From Burkholderiaceae bacterium (lineage in GTDB: Bacteria; Pseudomonadota; Gammaproteobacteria; Burkholderiales; Burkholderiaceae_C): DNA of 38,654 nt. The stretch lies in contig JAIRVR010000077.1 in the NCBI GenBank assembly GCA_031253795.1, positions 1 to 38,654 of the forward strand, given 5' to 3'. Below, piece after piece: positions 16,720-25,780 of the stretch. The position numbers and the translations under genes were made by a program. Position 1 is the stretch's first letter. Every line of letters starts with the position of its first letter. The notes beneath the pieces were generated by a model. The model ran no database searches and was not told the DNA's origin. It saw nothing but the letters and a program-made list of their open reading frames with translations.

Positions 16720-18450
16720 ATGAACGCCAACGACGCCATCCTCAACGCCACCCCTGCCGCCGCACAGGACCCCCGCTACGACGCCAGCCGCGTCATCCGC
16801 GCGCCACGCGGCAGCCAGCTGCACTGCAAGAACTGGCTGGCCGAGGCCGCCTACCGCATGCTCCAGAACAACCTGGATCCCGACGTGGCCGAGAACCCCA
16901 AGGCCCTGGTGGTCTACGGCGGCATAGGCCGCGCGGCACGCAACTGGGAGTGCTACGACCAGATCCTGGAGTCGCTGAAGCAGCTGGAGGCCGACGAGTC
17001 CCTGCTGATCCAGTCGGGCAAGCCCGTGGGCGTGTTCAAGACCCATGAGAACGCGCCGCGCGTGCTGCTGGCCAACTCCAACCTCGTGCCCCAGTGGGCG
17101 AACTGGGAGCATTTCAACGAACTCGACCGCAAGGGCCTGTTCATGTACGGCCAGATGACGGCCGGCAGCTGGATCTACATCGGCGCCCAGGGCATCGTCC
17201 AGGGCACCTTCGAGACCTTTGTCGAGGCCGGCCGCCAGCACTATGGCAACGACCTCACGGGCAAGTGGATCCTGACGGCGGGCCTGGGCGGCATGGGCGG
17301 CGCCCAGCCCCTGGCCGGCGTGCTGGCCGGCGCCTGCGTGCTGGCCATCGAGTGCCAGCAAAGCAGCATCGACTTCCGGCTGCGCACGCGCTACCTGGAC
17401 AAGCAGGCGCGTGACATCGACCATGCGCTGGAGCTCATCGCCCAGCACACGGCCGCGGGCGAGGCCATCTCCATCGGCCTGCTGGGCAATGCCGCCGAAA
17501 TCCTGCCCGAACTGGTGCGCCGCGCCCGGGCCGGCGGCGCCCGCCCCGACATCGTCACCGACCAGACCTCGGCCCACGACCTGATCAACGGCTACCTGCC
17601 CGTGGGCTGGACCGTGGCGCAGTGGCGAGCGGCCGCCGCCGACCCCGCCCGCCATGCCGATCTCAAGGCTGCGGCAGCGCGCGGCTGCGCCCAGCATGTG
17701 CAGGCCATGCTCGACTTCCAGTCCATGGGCGTGCCCACCGTGGACTATGGCAACAACATCCGCCAGGTGGCCTACGACCAGGGCGTGGAGAACGCCTTCG
17801 ACTTCCCGGGCTTCGTGCCCGCCTACATCCGCCCGCTGTTCTGCGAGGGCAAGGGGCCGTTCCGCTGGGTGGCGCTGTCCGGCGATCCCGAGGACATCTA
17901 CAAGACCGACGCCAAGATCAAGGAACTGTTCCCCGACAACAGGCATACCCACCGCTGGCTGGACATGGCGCGCGAGCGCATCAGCTTCCAGGGCCTGCCA
18001 GCGCGCATCTGCTGGCTGGGCCTGGGCGAACGCCACAAGGCAGCCCTGGCCTTCAACGAGATGGTCAGGAACGGCGAACTCAAGGCACCCATCGTCATCG
18101 GCCGCGACCACCTGGACTGCGGCTCCGTGGCCAGCCCCAACCGCGAGACCGAATCCATGAAGGACGGCACGGACGCGGTCAGCGACTGGCCCCTGCTCAA
18201 CGCCCTGCTCAACACCGCCGGCGGCGCCACCTGGGTCAGCCTGCACCATGGCGGCGGCGTGGGCATGGGCTACTCCCAGCATGCGGGGGTGGTCATCGTG
18301 GCCGATGGCACGGATGAAGCCGCCGCGCGCCTGGGCCGCGTGCTGTGGAACGACCCGGCCACGGGCGTGATGCGCCATGCGGACGCGGGCTATGAACAGG
18401 CGGTGGCCGCCGCCCGCCGCCACGGTCTGCAACTGCCCATGGTCAAGTGA
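16720..18450 (+). CDS. hutU: Urocanate hydratase HutU
   Basis: 576 residues, slightly longer than the usual 555. CAGGAG lies eight bases before the ATG. NAD-binding and active-site blocks are visible: [45 protein letters not shown], and [13 protein letters not shown] with C431 at the place of the conserved urocanase cysteine. The C-terminus carries [18 protein letters not shown] and [15 protein letters not shown]. It hydrates urocanate to 4-imidazolone-5-propionate using tightly bound NAD as an electrophile. It follows hutH by 36 bases in one operon. Confidence 0.97.
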   Translation: MNANDAILNATPAAAQDPRYDASRVIRAPRGSQLHCKNWLAEAAYRMLQNNLDPDVAENPKALVVYGGIGRAARNWECYDQILESLKQLEADESLLIQSGKPVGVFKTHENAPRVLLANSNLVPQWANWEHFNELDRKGLFMYGQMTAGSWIYIGAQGIVQGTFETFVEAGRQHYGNDLTGKWILTAGLGGMGGAQPLAGVLAGACVLAIECQQSSIDFRLRTRYLDKQARDIDHALELIAQHTAAGEAISIGLLGNAAEILPELVRRARAGGARPDIVTDQTSAHDLINGYLPVGWTVAQWRAAAADPARHADLKAAAARGCAQHVQAMLDFQSMGVPTVDYGNNIRQVAYDQGVENAFDFPGFVPAYIRPLFCEGKGPFRWVALSGDPEDIYKTDAKIKELFPDNRHTHRWLDMARERISFQGLPARICWLGLGERHKAALAFNEMVRNGELKAPIVIGRDHLDCGSVASPNRETESMKDGTDAVSDWPLLNALLNTAGGATWVSLHHGGGVGMGYSQHAGVVIVADGTDEAAARLGRVLWNDPATGVMRHADAGYEQAVAAARRHGLQLPMVK

Positions 18451-18473
18451 GGCGGCCTGTGGAACAGGCTTCC

Positions 18474-19034
18474 ATGCACCGCTTCGACCTGAACCGGGTG
18501 GCCGCCAGCCCCTGGAAGAACGGGGGCGGCAGCACGCGTGAAATCGCCTGCTGGCCGCCGGGCGCGGACATGGAGGCCTTTGCATGGCGCATCAGCGTGG
18601 CCACCATCGCCCAGGCCGGGCCGTTCTCGGCCTTTGCGGGTGTGGACCGCCAGATCATGTTGCTCGATGGCGACGGCGTGCACCTGCGTGGAGAGGGCAT
18701 CGATCATGTGCTGGGAGATCCCTGGCGGCCTTTTGCCTTTTCGGGCGATGTGGCGCTGGACTGTTCGCTGCTGGGTGGAACATCCACCGACTTCAACGTG
18801 ATGGCCCGGCGCGGCCGGTGGCAGGCGCAGGTCGCCGTGCGGGACGGCCGCACCGAGGCCGGCCGCACCGGGGCCGGCCTGTGCATGGTGCTGCGGGGCG
18901 GCTGGCTGGCCGACGGCGCATCCCTGGCCCCGGGTCAGGGATGGTGGTGGAGCGGCAGCGCGCCGCAGCCCCTGGACCTGGAACCCCGGGACCCCGGCGC
19001 GCGCCTGGTGCAGGTGCTGCTGCAGCCGGTCTGA
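18474..19034 (+). CDS. hutD: HutD family protein
   Basis: 186 residues of the HutD family, a bicupin-like fold. The diagnostic start is [21 protein letters not shown], followed by [33 protein letters not shown] and the late FNVMARRG motif. HutD is encoded in many hut operons. In Pseudomonas it has been proposed to bind formylglutamate and temper operon output, but the biochemistry is weakly defined. I prefer the ATG at 18474; GTG codons at 18447 (overlapping the hutU stop) and 18459 are possible. The family is clear, the molecular role less so. Confidence 0.88.
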   Translation: MHRFDLNRVAASPWKNGGGSTREIACWPPGADMEAFAWRISVATIAQAGPFSAFAGVDRQIMLLDGDGVHLRGEGIDHVLGDPWRPFAFSGDVALDCSLLGGTSTDFNVMARRGRWQAQVAVRDGRTEAGRTGAGLCMVLRGGWLADGASLAPGQGWWWSGSAPQPLDLEPRDPGARLVQVLLQPV

Positions 19035-19060
19035 TATCCCTCACGCACAAGGAAATTTCC

Positions 19061-20332
19061 ATGTCCAAGCCCCACGATCCCGCCCACTTCGCACCGGCCG
19101 ACGGCTGCTGGACCCACCTGCGCCTGGCGCCCGGGCTGTTCGAGGCCGACCAGGCCGTGCAGGCCGACGCCCTGGCCTGCATCGTGGTCCGGGAGGGCCG
19201 CATTGCCTGGGTGGGGCCGCAGGACGCCGTGCCCCGGCGGTTTGACGGCCTGGCGCGCCACGACGGCGCGGGCATGCTGGCCACGCCCGGCCTGGTGGAT
19301 TGCCATACCCATCTGGTCTATGGCGGCGAGCGCGCGGGCGAGTTCGCGATGCGCCTGGCCGGTGCCAGCTACGAGGAGGTGGCCCGCGCGGGCGGCGGCA
19401 TCGTCTCCAGCGTGCGCGCCACGCGCGAGGCCAGCGAGGACCAGCTGTTCGAGCAGGCCCTGCCGCGCCTGCTGCAACTGCTGGACGAAGGCGTGTGCGC
19501 CATCGAAATCAAGTCGGGCTACGGCCTGGCGCTGGAGCACGAGCGCAAGCAGCTGCGCGTGGCGCGGCGCCTGGGCCAGGCACTGGGCGTGACCGTGCGC
19601 ACCACCTTCCTGGGCGCCCATGCCCTGCCGCCCGAGTATCTGGGCCGCAGCCAGGACTACATCGACCTGGTCTGCCAGACCATGCTGCCGGCCCTGGTCG
19701 CCGAAGGTCTGGTCGATGCCGTCGATGTGTTCTGCGAGCGCATCGCCTTTTCGCTGGCCGAGACCGAGCAGGTCTTCCAGGCCGCGCGGGGCCTGGGCCT
19801 GCCCGTCAAGCTGCATGCCGAGCAGCTGTCGAACATGGAGGGGGCTGCCCTCGCGGCACGCTATGGCGCCCTGTCCTGCGATCACATCGAACACCTGTCC
19901 CCCCAAGGCATACAAGCCATGCGCGACGCGGGCTGCGTGGCCGTTCTGCTGCCCGGCGCCTTCTATGCGCTGCGCGATACGCACCTGCCTCCCATCGCGG
20001 GCCTGCGCGAGGCCGGCGTGCCCATGGCCGTGTCCACCGATCACAATCCAGGCACCTCTCCCTGTCTGAGCCTGCTGCTCATGGCCAATATGGCCTGCAC
20101 CCTGTTCCGGCTGACGGTGCCCGAGGCCCTGGCCGCCATCACGCGCCATGGTGCGCGCGCCCTTGGCCTGCAGGACGAGCATGGCCTGATCGCGGCCGGC
20201 CGTCCCGCCCACTTCGTGCTCTGGCCCGTGGCCCATGCAGCCGAACTGGCCTACTGGTTCGGCAGCCGGCCGGACTGCACCATCGTGCGCCAGGGCCGCA
20301 TTGCGCGGACCTCCGGGCATGGGAGAGCATGA
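19061..20332 (+). CDS. hutI: Imidazolonepropionase HutI
   Basis: 423 residues from the ATG at 19061, with AAGGAA seven bases upstream. The frame is open far upstream but overlaps hutD there. It is an amidohydrolase. The metal site is HxH in [10 protein letters not shown] (H82 and H84), with further ligands in KLHAEQLSN and CDHIEHL and the catalytic region [10 protein letters not shown]. It opens the ring of 4-imidazolone-5-propionate to N-formimino-L-glutamate. The next gene, a FAD-linked oxidase, starts 11 bases after its stop. Confidence 0.96.
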   Translation: MSKPHDPAHFAPADGCWTHLRLAPGLFEADQAVQADALACIVVREGRIAWVGPQDAVPRRFDGLARHDGAGMLATPGLVDCHTHLVYGGERAGEFAMRLAGASYEEVARAGGGIVSSVRATREASEDQLFEQALPRLLQLLDEGVCAIEIKSGYGLALEHERKQLRVARRLGQALGVTVRTTFLGAHALPPEYLGRSQDYIDLVCQTMLPALVAEGLVDAVDVFCERIAFSLAETEQVFQAARGLGLPVKLHAEQLSNMEGAALAARYGALSCDHIEHLSPQGIQAMRDAGCVAVLLPGAFYALRDTHLPPIAGLREAGVPMAVSTDHNPGTSPCLSLLLMANMACTLFRLTVPEALAAITRHGARALGLQDEHGLIAAGRPAHFVLWPVAHAAELAYWFGSRPDCTIVRQGRIARTSGHGRA

Positions 20333-20343
20333 AAGCCTGATCC

Positions 20344-21732
20344 ATGACCCATGCACTGTTTCTCGATGAACTGATTTCCACCCTGGGCGCCGATGTGGTG
20401 CAGCGCGGGGCCGACGTGGCCGAGCGCTACCACACGGACTGGAGCGGCACGCCGCCGCAGCGCCCCCTGGCCCTGGTGCGCCCGCGCGACACGGCCGAGG
20501 TCAGTGCCCTCATGCGCCTGTGCACGGCCCACCGCGTGCCCGTGGTCCCCCAGGGCGGGCTGACGGGCCTGGCCGGCGCGGCGGTGCCCCTGCCGGGCGC
20601 CGTGGCCCTGTCCATGGAACGCATGAACGCCATCGAGGACGTGAACGCGCGCACCGCGCTGATGACCGCGCAGGCCGGCGCCACCCTGCAGGCCGTGCAG
20701 GAGTCCGCCACGGCCGCCGGCCTGCTGTTCGGCGTGGACCTGGGCGCGCGCGGCAGCTGCCAGATCGGCGGCAACGTGGCCACCAATGCGGGCGGCAACG
20801 GCGTGCTGCAGTACGGCATGATGCGCGAGCAGGTGCTGGGCCTGGAGGTGGTGCTGGCCGATGGCACCGTCCTGCCCATGCTGCGGCCCATGCTCAAGAA
20901 CAACACGGGCTATGACCTCAAGCAGTTCTTCATCGGCTCGGAAGGCACGCTGGGCGTCATCACGCGCGTGCTGCTGCGCCTGCGGCCCGCGCCGCGTGCC
21001 CGCGCCACGGCCCTGGTTGCCGTGCCGGGCTTCGACCAGGCCCTGGCCGTGCTCTCGCGCATGCAGTCGCGCTTCGGCAACGGCGTGGCGGCCTTCGAAT
21101 TGATGTGGGACAGTTTCATCCAGGCCTCGCTGCGCTGGCAGCAGCTGCAGCCGCCCTTCGGCGAGAGCCACGCCCTCCTGGCCCTGATCGATGTGGACGG
21201 CAGGGACGAGGCGGGCCTGCGCGCCGATGTGGAGCAGGCCCTGGGCGAGGCCATGGAGGCCGGCGACGTGGCCGATGCCGTCATCGCCCAGTCTGTGGCC
21301 CAGGCGCGCCAGCTGTGGCGGCTGCGCGAGGCCCCGGCCGAACTCAACCACCAGATGCACCCGCCCGTGAACTTCGACGTCAGCCTGCCCCAGGCCGACA
21401 TAGGCCGCTTCGCCGATGCCTGCCGCGCGGCCTTCGATGCACGCTGGCCCGGCCACCACACGCTGTTCTTCGGCCATGTGGGCGACGGCAACCTCCATGT
21501 CTCCACCGACGGTGCCACGGCGGGCGGTGACTGCGACGGCGTGGAGGCCGAGCTGTACCGCCTGGTCGGCGCCTTCGGCGGCAGTGTCTCGGCCGAGCAC
21601 GGCATAGGCCTGCACAAGAAGCCTTATCTGGGTGCCAGCCGAACGGCCGCCGAACTGGCGGCCATGCGCGCCATCAAGCAGGCACTCGACCCCCTGCATC
21701 TGTTCAACCCCGGCAAAGTCTTCGACCTATGA
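20344..21732 (+). CDS. FAD-linked oxidase of the GlcD / D-2-hydroxyacid dehydrogenase family, inside the hut operon
   Basis: 462 residues. The N-terminal FAD_binding_4 (PCMH) domain has VPVVPQGGLTGLAGAAVP, the flavin loop GSCQIGGNVATNAGGNGVLQYG and FIGSEGTLGVIT. The C-terminal FAD-oxidase domain has the metal-binding FGHVGDGNLH (H378 and H385) and SAEHGIGLHKKPYL, ending with LFNPGKVFDL. Relatives oxidise D-lactate, glycolate or D-2-hydroxyglutarate to the 2-oxo acid and pass electrons to a quinone or ETF. No histidine-pathway step needs such an enzyme. It starts 11 bases after hutI, and its stop overlaps the aminotransferase start (ATGA), so it is part of the operon. I infer oxidation of imidazolyl-lactate to imidazolylpyruvate; a generic 2-hydroxyglutarate role is the alternative. 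Confidence 0.9.
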   Translation: MTHALFLDELISTLGADVVQRGADVAERYHTDWSGTPPQRPLALVRPRDTAEVSALMRLCTAHRVPVVPQGGLTGLAGAAVPLPGAVALSMERMNAIEDVNARTALMTAQAGATLQAVQESATAAGLLFGVDLGARGSCQIGGNVATNAGGNGVLQYGMMREQVLGLEVVLADGTVLPMLRPMLKNNTGYDLKQFFIGSEGTLGVITRVLLRLRPAPRARATALVAVPGFDQALAVLSRMQSRFGNGVAAFELMWDSFIQASLRWQQLQPPFGESHALLALIDVDGRDEAGLRADVEQALGEAMEAGDVADAVIAQSVAQARQLWRLREAPAELNHQMHPPVNFDVSLPQADIGRFADACRAAFDARWPGHHTLFFGHVGDGNLHVSTDGATAGGDCDGVEAELYRLVGAFGGSVSAEHGIGLHKKPYLGASRTAAELAAMRAIKQALDPLHLFNPGKVFDL

Positions 21733-22865
21733 ACGCCCACGCCACGCCCGCGATCCATGCCCTGGCCCGTCCCGAGGTGCCGCCGCTGCCGGCCTACAAC
21801 GCCGGCCTGTCCTCCGAGGCCGTGCGCGCGCGCTACGGCGCCAGCGAGATCGCGCGCATGGCGAGCAACGAGAACCCCCATGGACCCAGCCCCGCCGTGG
21901 CCGCCGCCCTGGCCGGCCTGGCATCGCGCGTGGCCACCTATCCCGATGCCCAGTGCACGGCGCTGCGCGCAGCCATCGGCGAGCGCACGGGCGTGGTGCC
22001 CGCACACATCGTGGTGGGCAACGGCTCCGAGGACATCCTGCAGATGCTGTGCCAGGCTTTCGCCGGGCCCGGCGACCGCGTGCTCACCCAGCGCCCGGCC
22101 TTCGGCCTGCACGAAATCTATCCGCGCATGATGGGGGCGGAGGTCGAGCTGCTGGAGCTGACGCCGGCCCTGGACTTCGATGTCGATGCCTGGTGCCAGG
22201 CCCTGGCGCGCGGCCCCAAGATCGCCATGCTGGCCAACCCCTCCAACCCCGTGGGCTGCATGTTCGACGCAGCGGCCTTCGAACGCCTGCTGGACGCCAC
22301 GCCCGATGGCACGCTGCTGGTGGTGGACGAGGCCTACTGCGAGTACGCCAGTCTGGCCCCGGGCTACCCGGACGTGCTGTCCCTGCTGCGCGGCCGGTCC
22401 ATGCCCTGGATCGTGCTGCGCACCTTCTCCAAGGCCTGGGGCCTGGCGGGCCTGCGCGTGGGCTATGGCCTGGCCAGCGATGATGCCCTGGTGCAGCTGC
22501 TGGACCGCGTGCGCACGCCCTTCAACGTCAACCACGCGGCCCAGGCCGCGGCGCTGGCGGCCTGGGGCGATGAGGGCTTCATGCGCCGCGGCGTGGCCGA
22601 GACCGTGCGCCTGCGTGGCGTGCTGGCGCGGCGGTTGGCCGGCCTGCCCGGCCTGCGCATTGCGCCCTCGGCCACCAACTTCCTCTTCCTGGATCTGGGC
22701 CGGCCCAACGGTCCCGTCAACGAGGCCCTGCTGGCGCGCGGCATCATCACCAAGCCCTGGAAGGAGGCCGGGTTCGAGCATTTCCTGCGCGTGTCCGTGG
22801 GCACCGAGGCCCAGAACGCGCGCTTTGCCCAGGCGCTGCAGGGCATCCTGGAGGGCCGCCCATGA
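21729..22865 (+). CDS. HisC-like class I/II aminotransferase, inside the hut operon
   Basis: 378 residues of the histidinol-phosphate aminotransferase-like fold: ARMASNENPHGPSP, GNGSEDILQMLCQAF, LANPSNPVGC, VVDEAYCEY, and the PLP-lysine motif TFSKAWGLAGLRVGY with K235. Its ATG overlaps the oxidase stop and its own stop overlaps the hutF ATG, so translation is coupled on both sides. HisC proteins handle imidazole-containing substrates. A member in a degradative operon next to a 2-hydroxyacid oxidase fits a histidine:2-oxoglutarate (imidazolylpyruvate) aminotransferase. The biosynthetic HisC role would normally lie in a his operon, and no his gene is present here. The family is firm; the substrate is inferred from context. 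Confidence 0.9.
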   Translation: MNAHATPAIHALARPEVPPLPAYNAGLSSEAVRARYGASEIARMASNENPHGPSPAVAAALAGLASRVATYPDAQCTALRAAIGERTGVVPAHIVVGNGSEDILQMLCQAFAGPGDRVLTQRPAFGLHEIYPRMMGAEVELLELTPALDFDVDAWCQALARGPKIAMLANPSNPVGCMFDAAAFERLLDATPDGTLLVVDEAYCEYASLAPGYPDVLSLLRGRSMPWIVLRTFSKAWGLAGLRVGYGLASDDALVQLLDRVRTPFNVNHAAQAAALAAWGDEGFMRRGVAETVRLRGVLARRLAGLPGLRIAPSATNFLFLDLGRPNGPVNEALLARGIITKPWKEAGFEHFLRVSVGTEAQNARFAQALQGILEGRP

Positions 22866-24253
22866 GCGCCCCGGTACCGCGCGGCGGCGCGCTGTTCGCC
22901 GAACATGCCCTGCTGCCCGGCGGCTGGGCGCGCGATGTGCTGCTGCGCTGGGACGGTGCTGGGACCCTGCTGTCCGTACAGGCCGATGCCGAGGCCGGCG
23001 ATGCCCCACGGGCGCCCGGCCCCGTGCTGCCTGGCATGCCCAACCTGCATTCCCATGCCTTCCAGCGTGCCTTTGCCGGGCTGACCGAATACCGGGGCAC
23101 GGGCCAGGACAGCTTCTGGAGCTGGCGCGACCTCATGTACCGCTTCGCGTCACGCATCACGCCCGCGTCGCTGGAGGCCATCGCCACCTGGCTGTACGTG
23201 GAAATGCTGGAGGCCGGCTACACCTCGGTCTGCGAGTTCCACTACGTGCACCACGACCAGGACGGCCGACCCTATGCCGACGATGCCGAGCTGTCCCTGG
23301 CCTTGCTGCGCGCCGCGCGCCGCGCCGGCATGGGCCTGACCCTGCTGCCCGTGCTCTACCAGACCAGCGGCTTCGGCGGACGGCCGCCGCGCGCCGACCA
23401 GGCGCGCTTCATCCGCAGCACGGACAGCATGCTGGCCCTGCTGCAGCGCCTTGTGCCCGAGGTCCGTGCCCAGGGTGCGGCCCTGGGCCTGGCGCCACAC
23501 TCGCTGCGCGCCGTGCCGCCTGAGAGCCTGGCGGTGGCCCTGCAGGGCCTGGCCGCGATCGATGCGCGCGCCCCCATCCACATCCACATCGCCGAGCAGA
23601 CCCAGGAGGTCGACGACTGCCTGGCGTGGAGCGGCCAGCGCCCCGTGCAATGGCTGCTGGACCATGCGGACGTGGACGCGCGCTGGTGCCTGGTCCATGC
23701 CACCCATATGGTTCCCCAGGAGTACGCGGACGCCGCGCGACGTGGCGCCGTGGCCGGCATCTGCCCCAGCACCGAGGCCAACCTCGGCGACGGCATCTTC
23801 GACATGCCGCGCTGGCTGGGCCATGGCGGCGTCTGGGGCGTGGGCTCGGACAGCCATGCCTGCGTCAACGCCGCCGAGGAGCTGATGCTGCTCGAATACG
23901 GCCAGCGCCTGTCGCTGCGCCAGCGCAACGTGCTGGCCGGCCCCGACCCCCAGGTCGGCACGGCCCTGTGGAACGCCGCGGTGCAGGGCGGTGCCCAGGC
24001 CGCGGGCCGGCCCGTGGCCGGCCTTGCGACGGGCCAGCAGGCCGACTTCCTGGCCCTGGACCCGGGCCATGTGGCCCTGGCCGGCCTGCCCGTGCAGGCC
24101 CTGGTTTCGGCCCATGTCTTCGGCAGCCACCGTACCAGCGCCCTGCACAGCCTGTGGGTGGGCGGTACGCTGCGCGTGTGTGCCGGCCGCCATGCCCTGC
24201 ACGAGGAGGCCGCGCGGGCTTTCACGGCCGCGCGCGCGGACATGATGAAATGA
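22862..24253 (+). CDS. hutF: Formimidoylglutamate deiminase HutF
   Basis: 463 residues, amidohydrolase superfamily. The HxH metal motif is PNLHSHAFQRAFAGL (H63 and H65). Further metal and substrate blocks are HIHIAEQTQEVDDC, LVHATHMVPQE, ICPSTEANLGDGIFD (typical of HutF) and GVGSDSHACVNAAEEL. It removes ammonia from N-formimino-L-glutamate to give N-formyl-L-glutamate. This marks the five-step Hut pathway instead of the one-step formiminoglutamase route. The ATG overlaps the aminotransferase stop. After its stop a degenerate intergenic repeat precedes hutG. Confidence 0.96.
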   Translation: MSAPVPRGGALFAEHALLPGGWARDVLLRWDGAGTLLSVQADAEAGDAPRAPGPVLPGMPNLHSHAFQRAFAGLTEYRGTGQDSFWSWRDLMYRFASRITPASLEAIATWLYVEMLEAGYTSVCEFHYVHHDQDGRPYADDAELSLALLRAARRAGMGLTLLPVLYQTSGFGGRPPRADQARFIRSTDSMLALLQRLVPEVRAQGAALGLAPHSLRAVPPESLAVALQGLAAIDARAPIHIHIAEQTQEVDDCLAWSGQRPVQWLLDHADVDARWCLVHATHMVPQEYADAARRGAVAGICPSTEANLGDGIFDMPRWLGHGGVWGVGSDSHACVNAAEELMLLEYGQRLSLRQRNVLAGPDPQVGTALWNAAVQGGAQAAGRPVAGLATGQQADFLALDPGHVALAGLPVQALVSAHVFGSHRTSALHSLWVGGTLRVCAGRHALHEEAARAFTAARADMMK

Positions 24254-24255
24254 GG

Positions 24256-24332
24256 CACCCCCCGAGGCGCGGCGCGCCTGCCCGTTGCAAGTCGCCCTCG
24301 GCCCGGCATCCCTGGTCCGGGGCCGCACCGGT
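24256..24332. repeat. Degenerate copy of the GC-rich intergenic repeat
   Basis: It shares CACCCCCCGAGGCGC-GCGCGCCT and CCCTGGTCCGGG with the fuller copy at 13320-13430, in the same orientation, but the middle (the hairpin and GC tract) is shortened. It occupies most of the 135-bp space between hutF and hutG. The remaining bases (24333-24388) show no gene. Confidence 0.5.
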
Positions 24333-24388
24333 GGCATGCGCCACGCCATGAATCACTGAATCCGGAACTTCTTCCTACCCGCCTCACC

Positions 24389-25210
24389 ATGACCGACCAA
24401 CCCGCCTTCATCTTCCACCAGGGCTCGGCGCCGCTGCTGCTGTCCATGCCCCATGCGGGTACCCATGTGCCGCCCGCCATCGCCGCGCGCCTGACCGACG
24501 AGGCCCGCCATGTGCCCGATACCGACTGGCACCTGCCCCTGCTGTATGACTTCGCCAGGGACATGGGCGCCTCCATCCTCGTGGCCACGCATTCGCGCTA
24601 CGTGGTGGACCTGAACCGTCCGCCCGATGGCGCCAGCCTGTATCCGGGCCAGAGCGTGACCGGTCTGTGCCCCATCGATACCTTCGACGACACGCCCGTG
24701 TATGCCGATCCGGCGGACCTGCCCGGCGACGCCGAGATCGCCATGCGGCGCGAAGCCGTCTGGGGCCCCTACCATGCACAGCTGCGCGCCGAGCTGGACC
24801 GCCTCAAGGCCCTGCACGGCACGGTGGCGCTGTGGGACGCGCATTCCATCCGCTCGGTGCTGCCGCGCTTTTTCGAGGGCAAGCTGCCCGACCTCAACCT
24901 GGGCACGGGCAAGGGCACGAGCTGCGCGCCCGAGCTGGCCGAGCACCTGCTGTCCATCGCCCGCACCGCCCCAGGCCACACCAGCGTGCTCAACGGCCGC
25001 TTCACGGGCGGCTACATCACGCGCCACTATGGCCAGCCCGAGGCAGGCATCCATGCCGTGCAGCTGGAGATGACGCAGTGCAGCTACATGCAGGAGGCCC
25101 TGCCCTTCGACTACCTGCCCGAGCGCGCCGAGCGCATACAGCCCACGCTGCGCCAGATGCTGCAGGCCGTGCTGGACTTCGTGACCACGCGGCGCGTGGG
25201 CGCGGCCTGA
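24389..25210 (+). CDS. hutG: N-formylglutamate deformylase HutG
   Basis: 273 residues of the N-formylglutamate amidohydrolase family: LLLSMPHAGTHVPP, DTDWHLPLLYDFA, ATHSRYVVDLNRPP, LWDAHSIRS, and the C-terminal GGYITRHYG and QLEMTQCSYM blocks. It hydrolyses N-formyl-L-glutamate to glutamate and formate, the last step of the five-step route. It is the last gene on the plus strand of the hut locus and is convergent with soxR, with 17 bases between the stops. The 135-bp gap to hutF may give it partly separate expression. Confidence 0.95.
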   Translation: MTDQPAFIFHQGSAPLLLSMPHAGTHVPPAIAARLTDEARHVPDTDWHLPLLYDFARDMGASILVATHSRYVVDLNRPPDGASLYPGQSVTGLCPIDTFDDTPVYADPADLPGDAEIAMRREAVWGPYHAQLRAELDRLKALHGTVALWDAHSIRSVLPRFFEGKLPDLNLGTGKGTSCAPELAEHLLSIARTAPGHTSVLNGRFTGGYITRHYGQPEAGIHAVQLEMTQCSYMQEALPFDYLPERAERIQPTLRQMLQAVLDFVTTRRVGAA

Positions 25211-25227
25211 GGCATCGCCGGCCCTGA

Positions 25228-25731
25228 TCAGCCGTGGTCGTGGCAGTGGCCCGGGCAGGGCCCGTCCACGGCCACGGGCGGTGGATCGCCCAGCCAGCGG
25301 CGCGGGCCGGGTCCGTTCTGGGCGCACAGGTCGCCAGGGTTGTGCAGCACGCAGTGGCGCAGCGACAGGCAGCCGCAGCCTATGCACTGGTCCAGGCTTT
25401 CGCTGAGCCGCTGCAGCTCCTGCATGCGCTCGTCCAGGCGCTTTTTCCAGACCCGCGACATCTTCTGCCAGTCCCCGCCCGTGGGAACATGGCGCCCGGG
25501 CAGGCGGCCCAGCTGCTCGGCGATCTCCTCCAGCGTAAAGCCTATGCGCTGGGCGAACACCACGAAGGCGATGCGCCGCAGCGAGGAGCGGTGGTAACGG
25601 CGGTGTCCGCTTTCGCTGCGCACCGACTCGATCAGTTCCAGTGACTCGTAAAAGCGCAGGGCCGAGGCCTTGACGCCGCTGCGCTGGGCCACGTCGCCGA
25701 TGCTCAGCAGCGGATCATCCTCAATTTTCAT
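25228..25731 (-). CDS. soxR: Redox-sensitive MerR-family regulator SoxR
   Basis: 167 residues. The MerR helix-turn-helix starts LSIGDVAQRSGVKASALRFYE, followed by SGHRRYHRSSLRRIAFVVFAQRIGF and a dimerisation helix. The [2Fe-2S] motif is CIGCGCLSLRHC, with C116, C119, C121 and C127 in the CX2CXCX5C spacing unique to SoxR. Oxidation of the cluster by redox-cycling compounds turns it into an activator. It has a longer than usual C-terminus ending CPGHCHDHG, rich in Cys and His. AAAGGA precedes the start. A palindrome of SoxR half-sites lies 26 bp upstream and faces an efflux locus on the other strand. Confidence 0.94.
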   Translation of the reverse strand: MKIEDDPLLSIGDVAQRSGVKASALRFYESLELIESVRSESGHRRYHRSSLRRIAFVVFAQRIGFTLEEIAEQLGRLPGRHVPTGGDWQKMSRVWKKRLDERMQELQRLSESLDQCIGCGCLSLRHCVLHNPGDLCAQNGPGPRRWLGDPPPVAVDGPCPGHCHDHG

Positions 25732-25756
25732 GGTGGCATTCCTTTCGCACGCTTGA

Positions 25757-25780
25757 CTTCAAGTTCACTTGAACTTGAAG
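25757..25780. promoter_or_regulatory. SoxR box within a 24-bp palindrome
   Basis: CTTCAAGTTCA (25757-25767) and TGAACTTGAAG (25770-25780) are perfect 11-bp inverted arms. Nested inside is TCAAGTTCACTTGA (25759-25772), one base from the SoxR core TCAAGTTAACTTGA. TTGACT at 25753-25758 and a weak AAGAAT at 25778-25783 are 19 bp apart. That is the overlong spacing expected of a SoxR-activated promoter, directed toward the plus-strand efflux genes. Autoregulation of soxR is also possible. Confidence 0.8.

Noticed and set aside
14755..18585. A 1276-residue open frame on the minus strand
   Set aside because: It is antisense to hutC, hutH and hutU, whose protein motifs are unmistakable; the composition is typical of a shadow frame.
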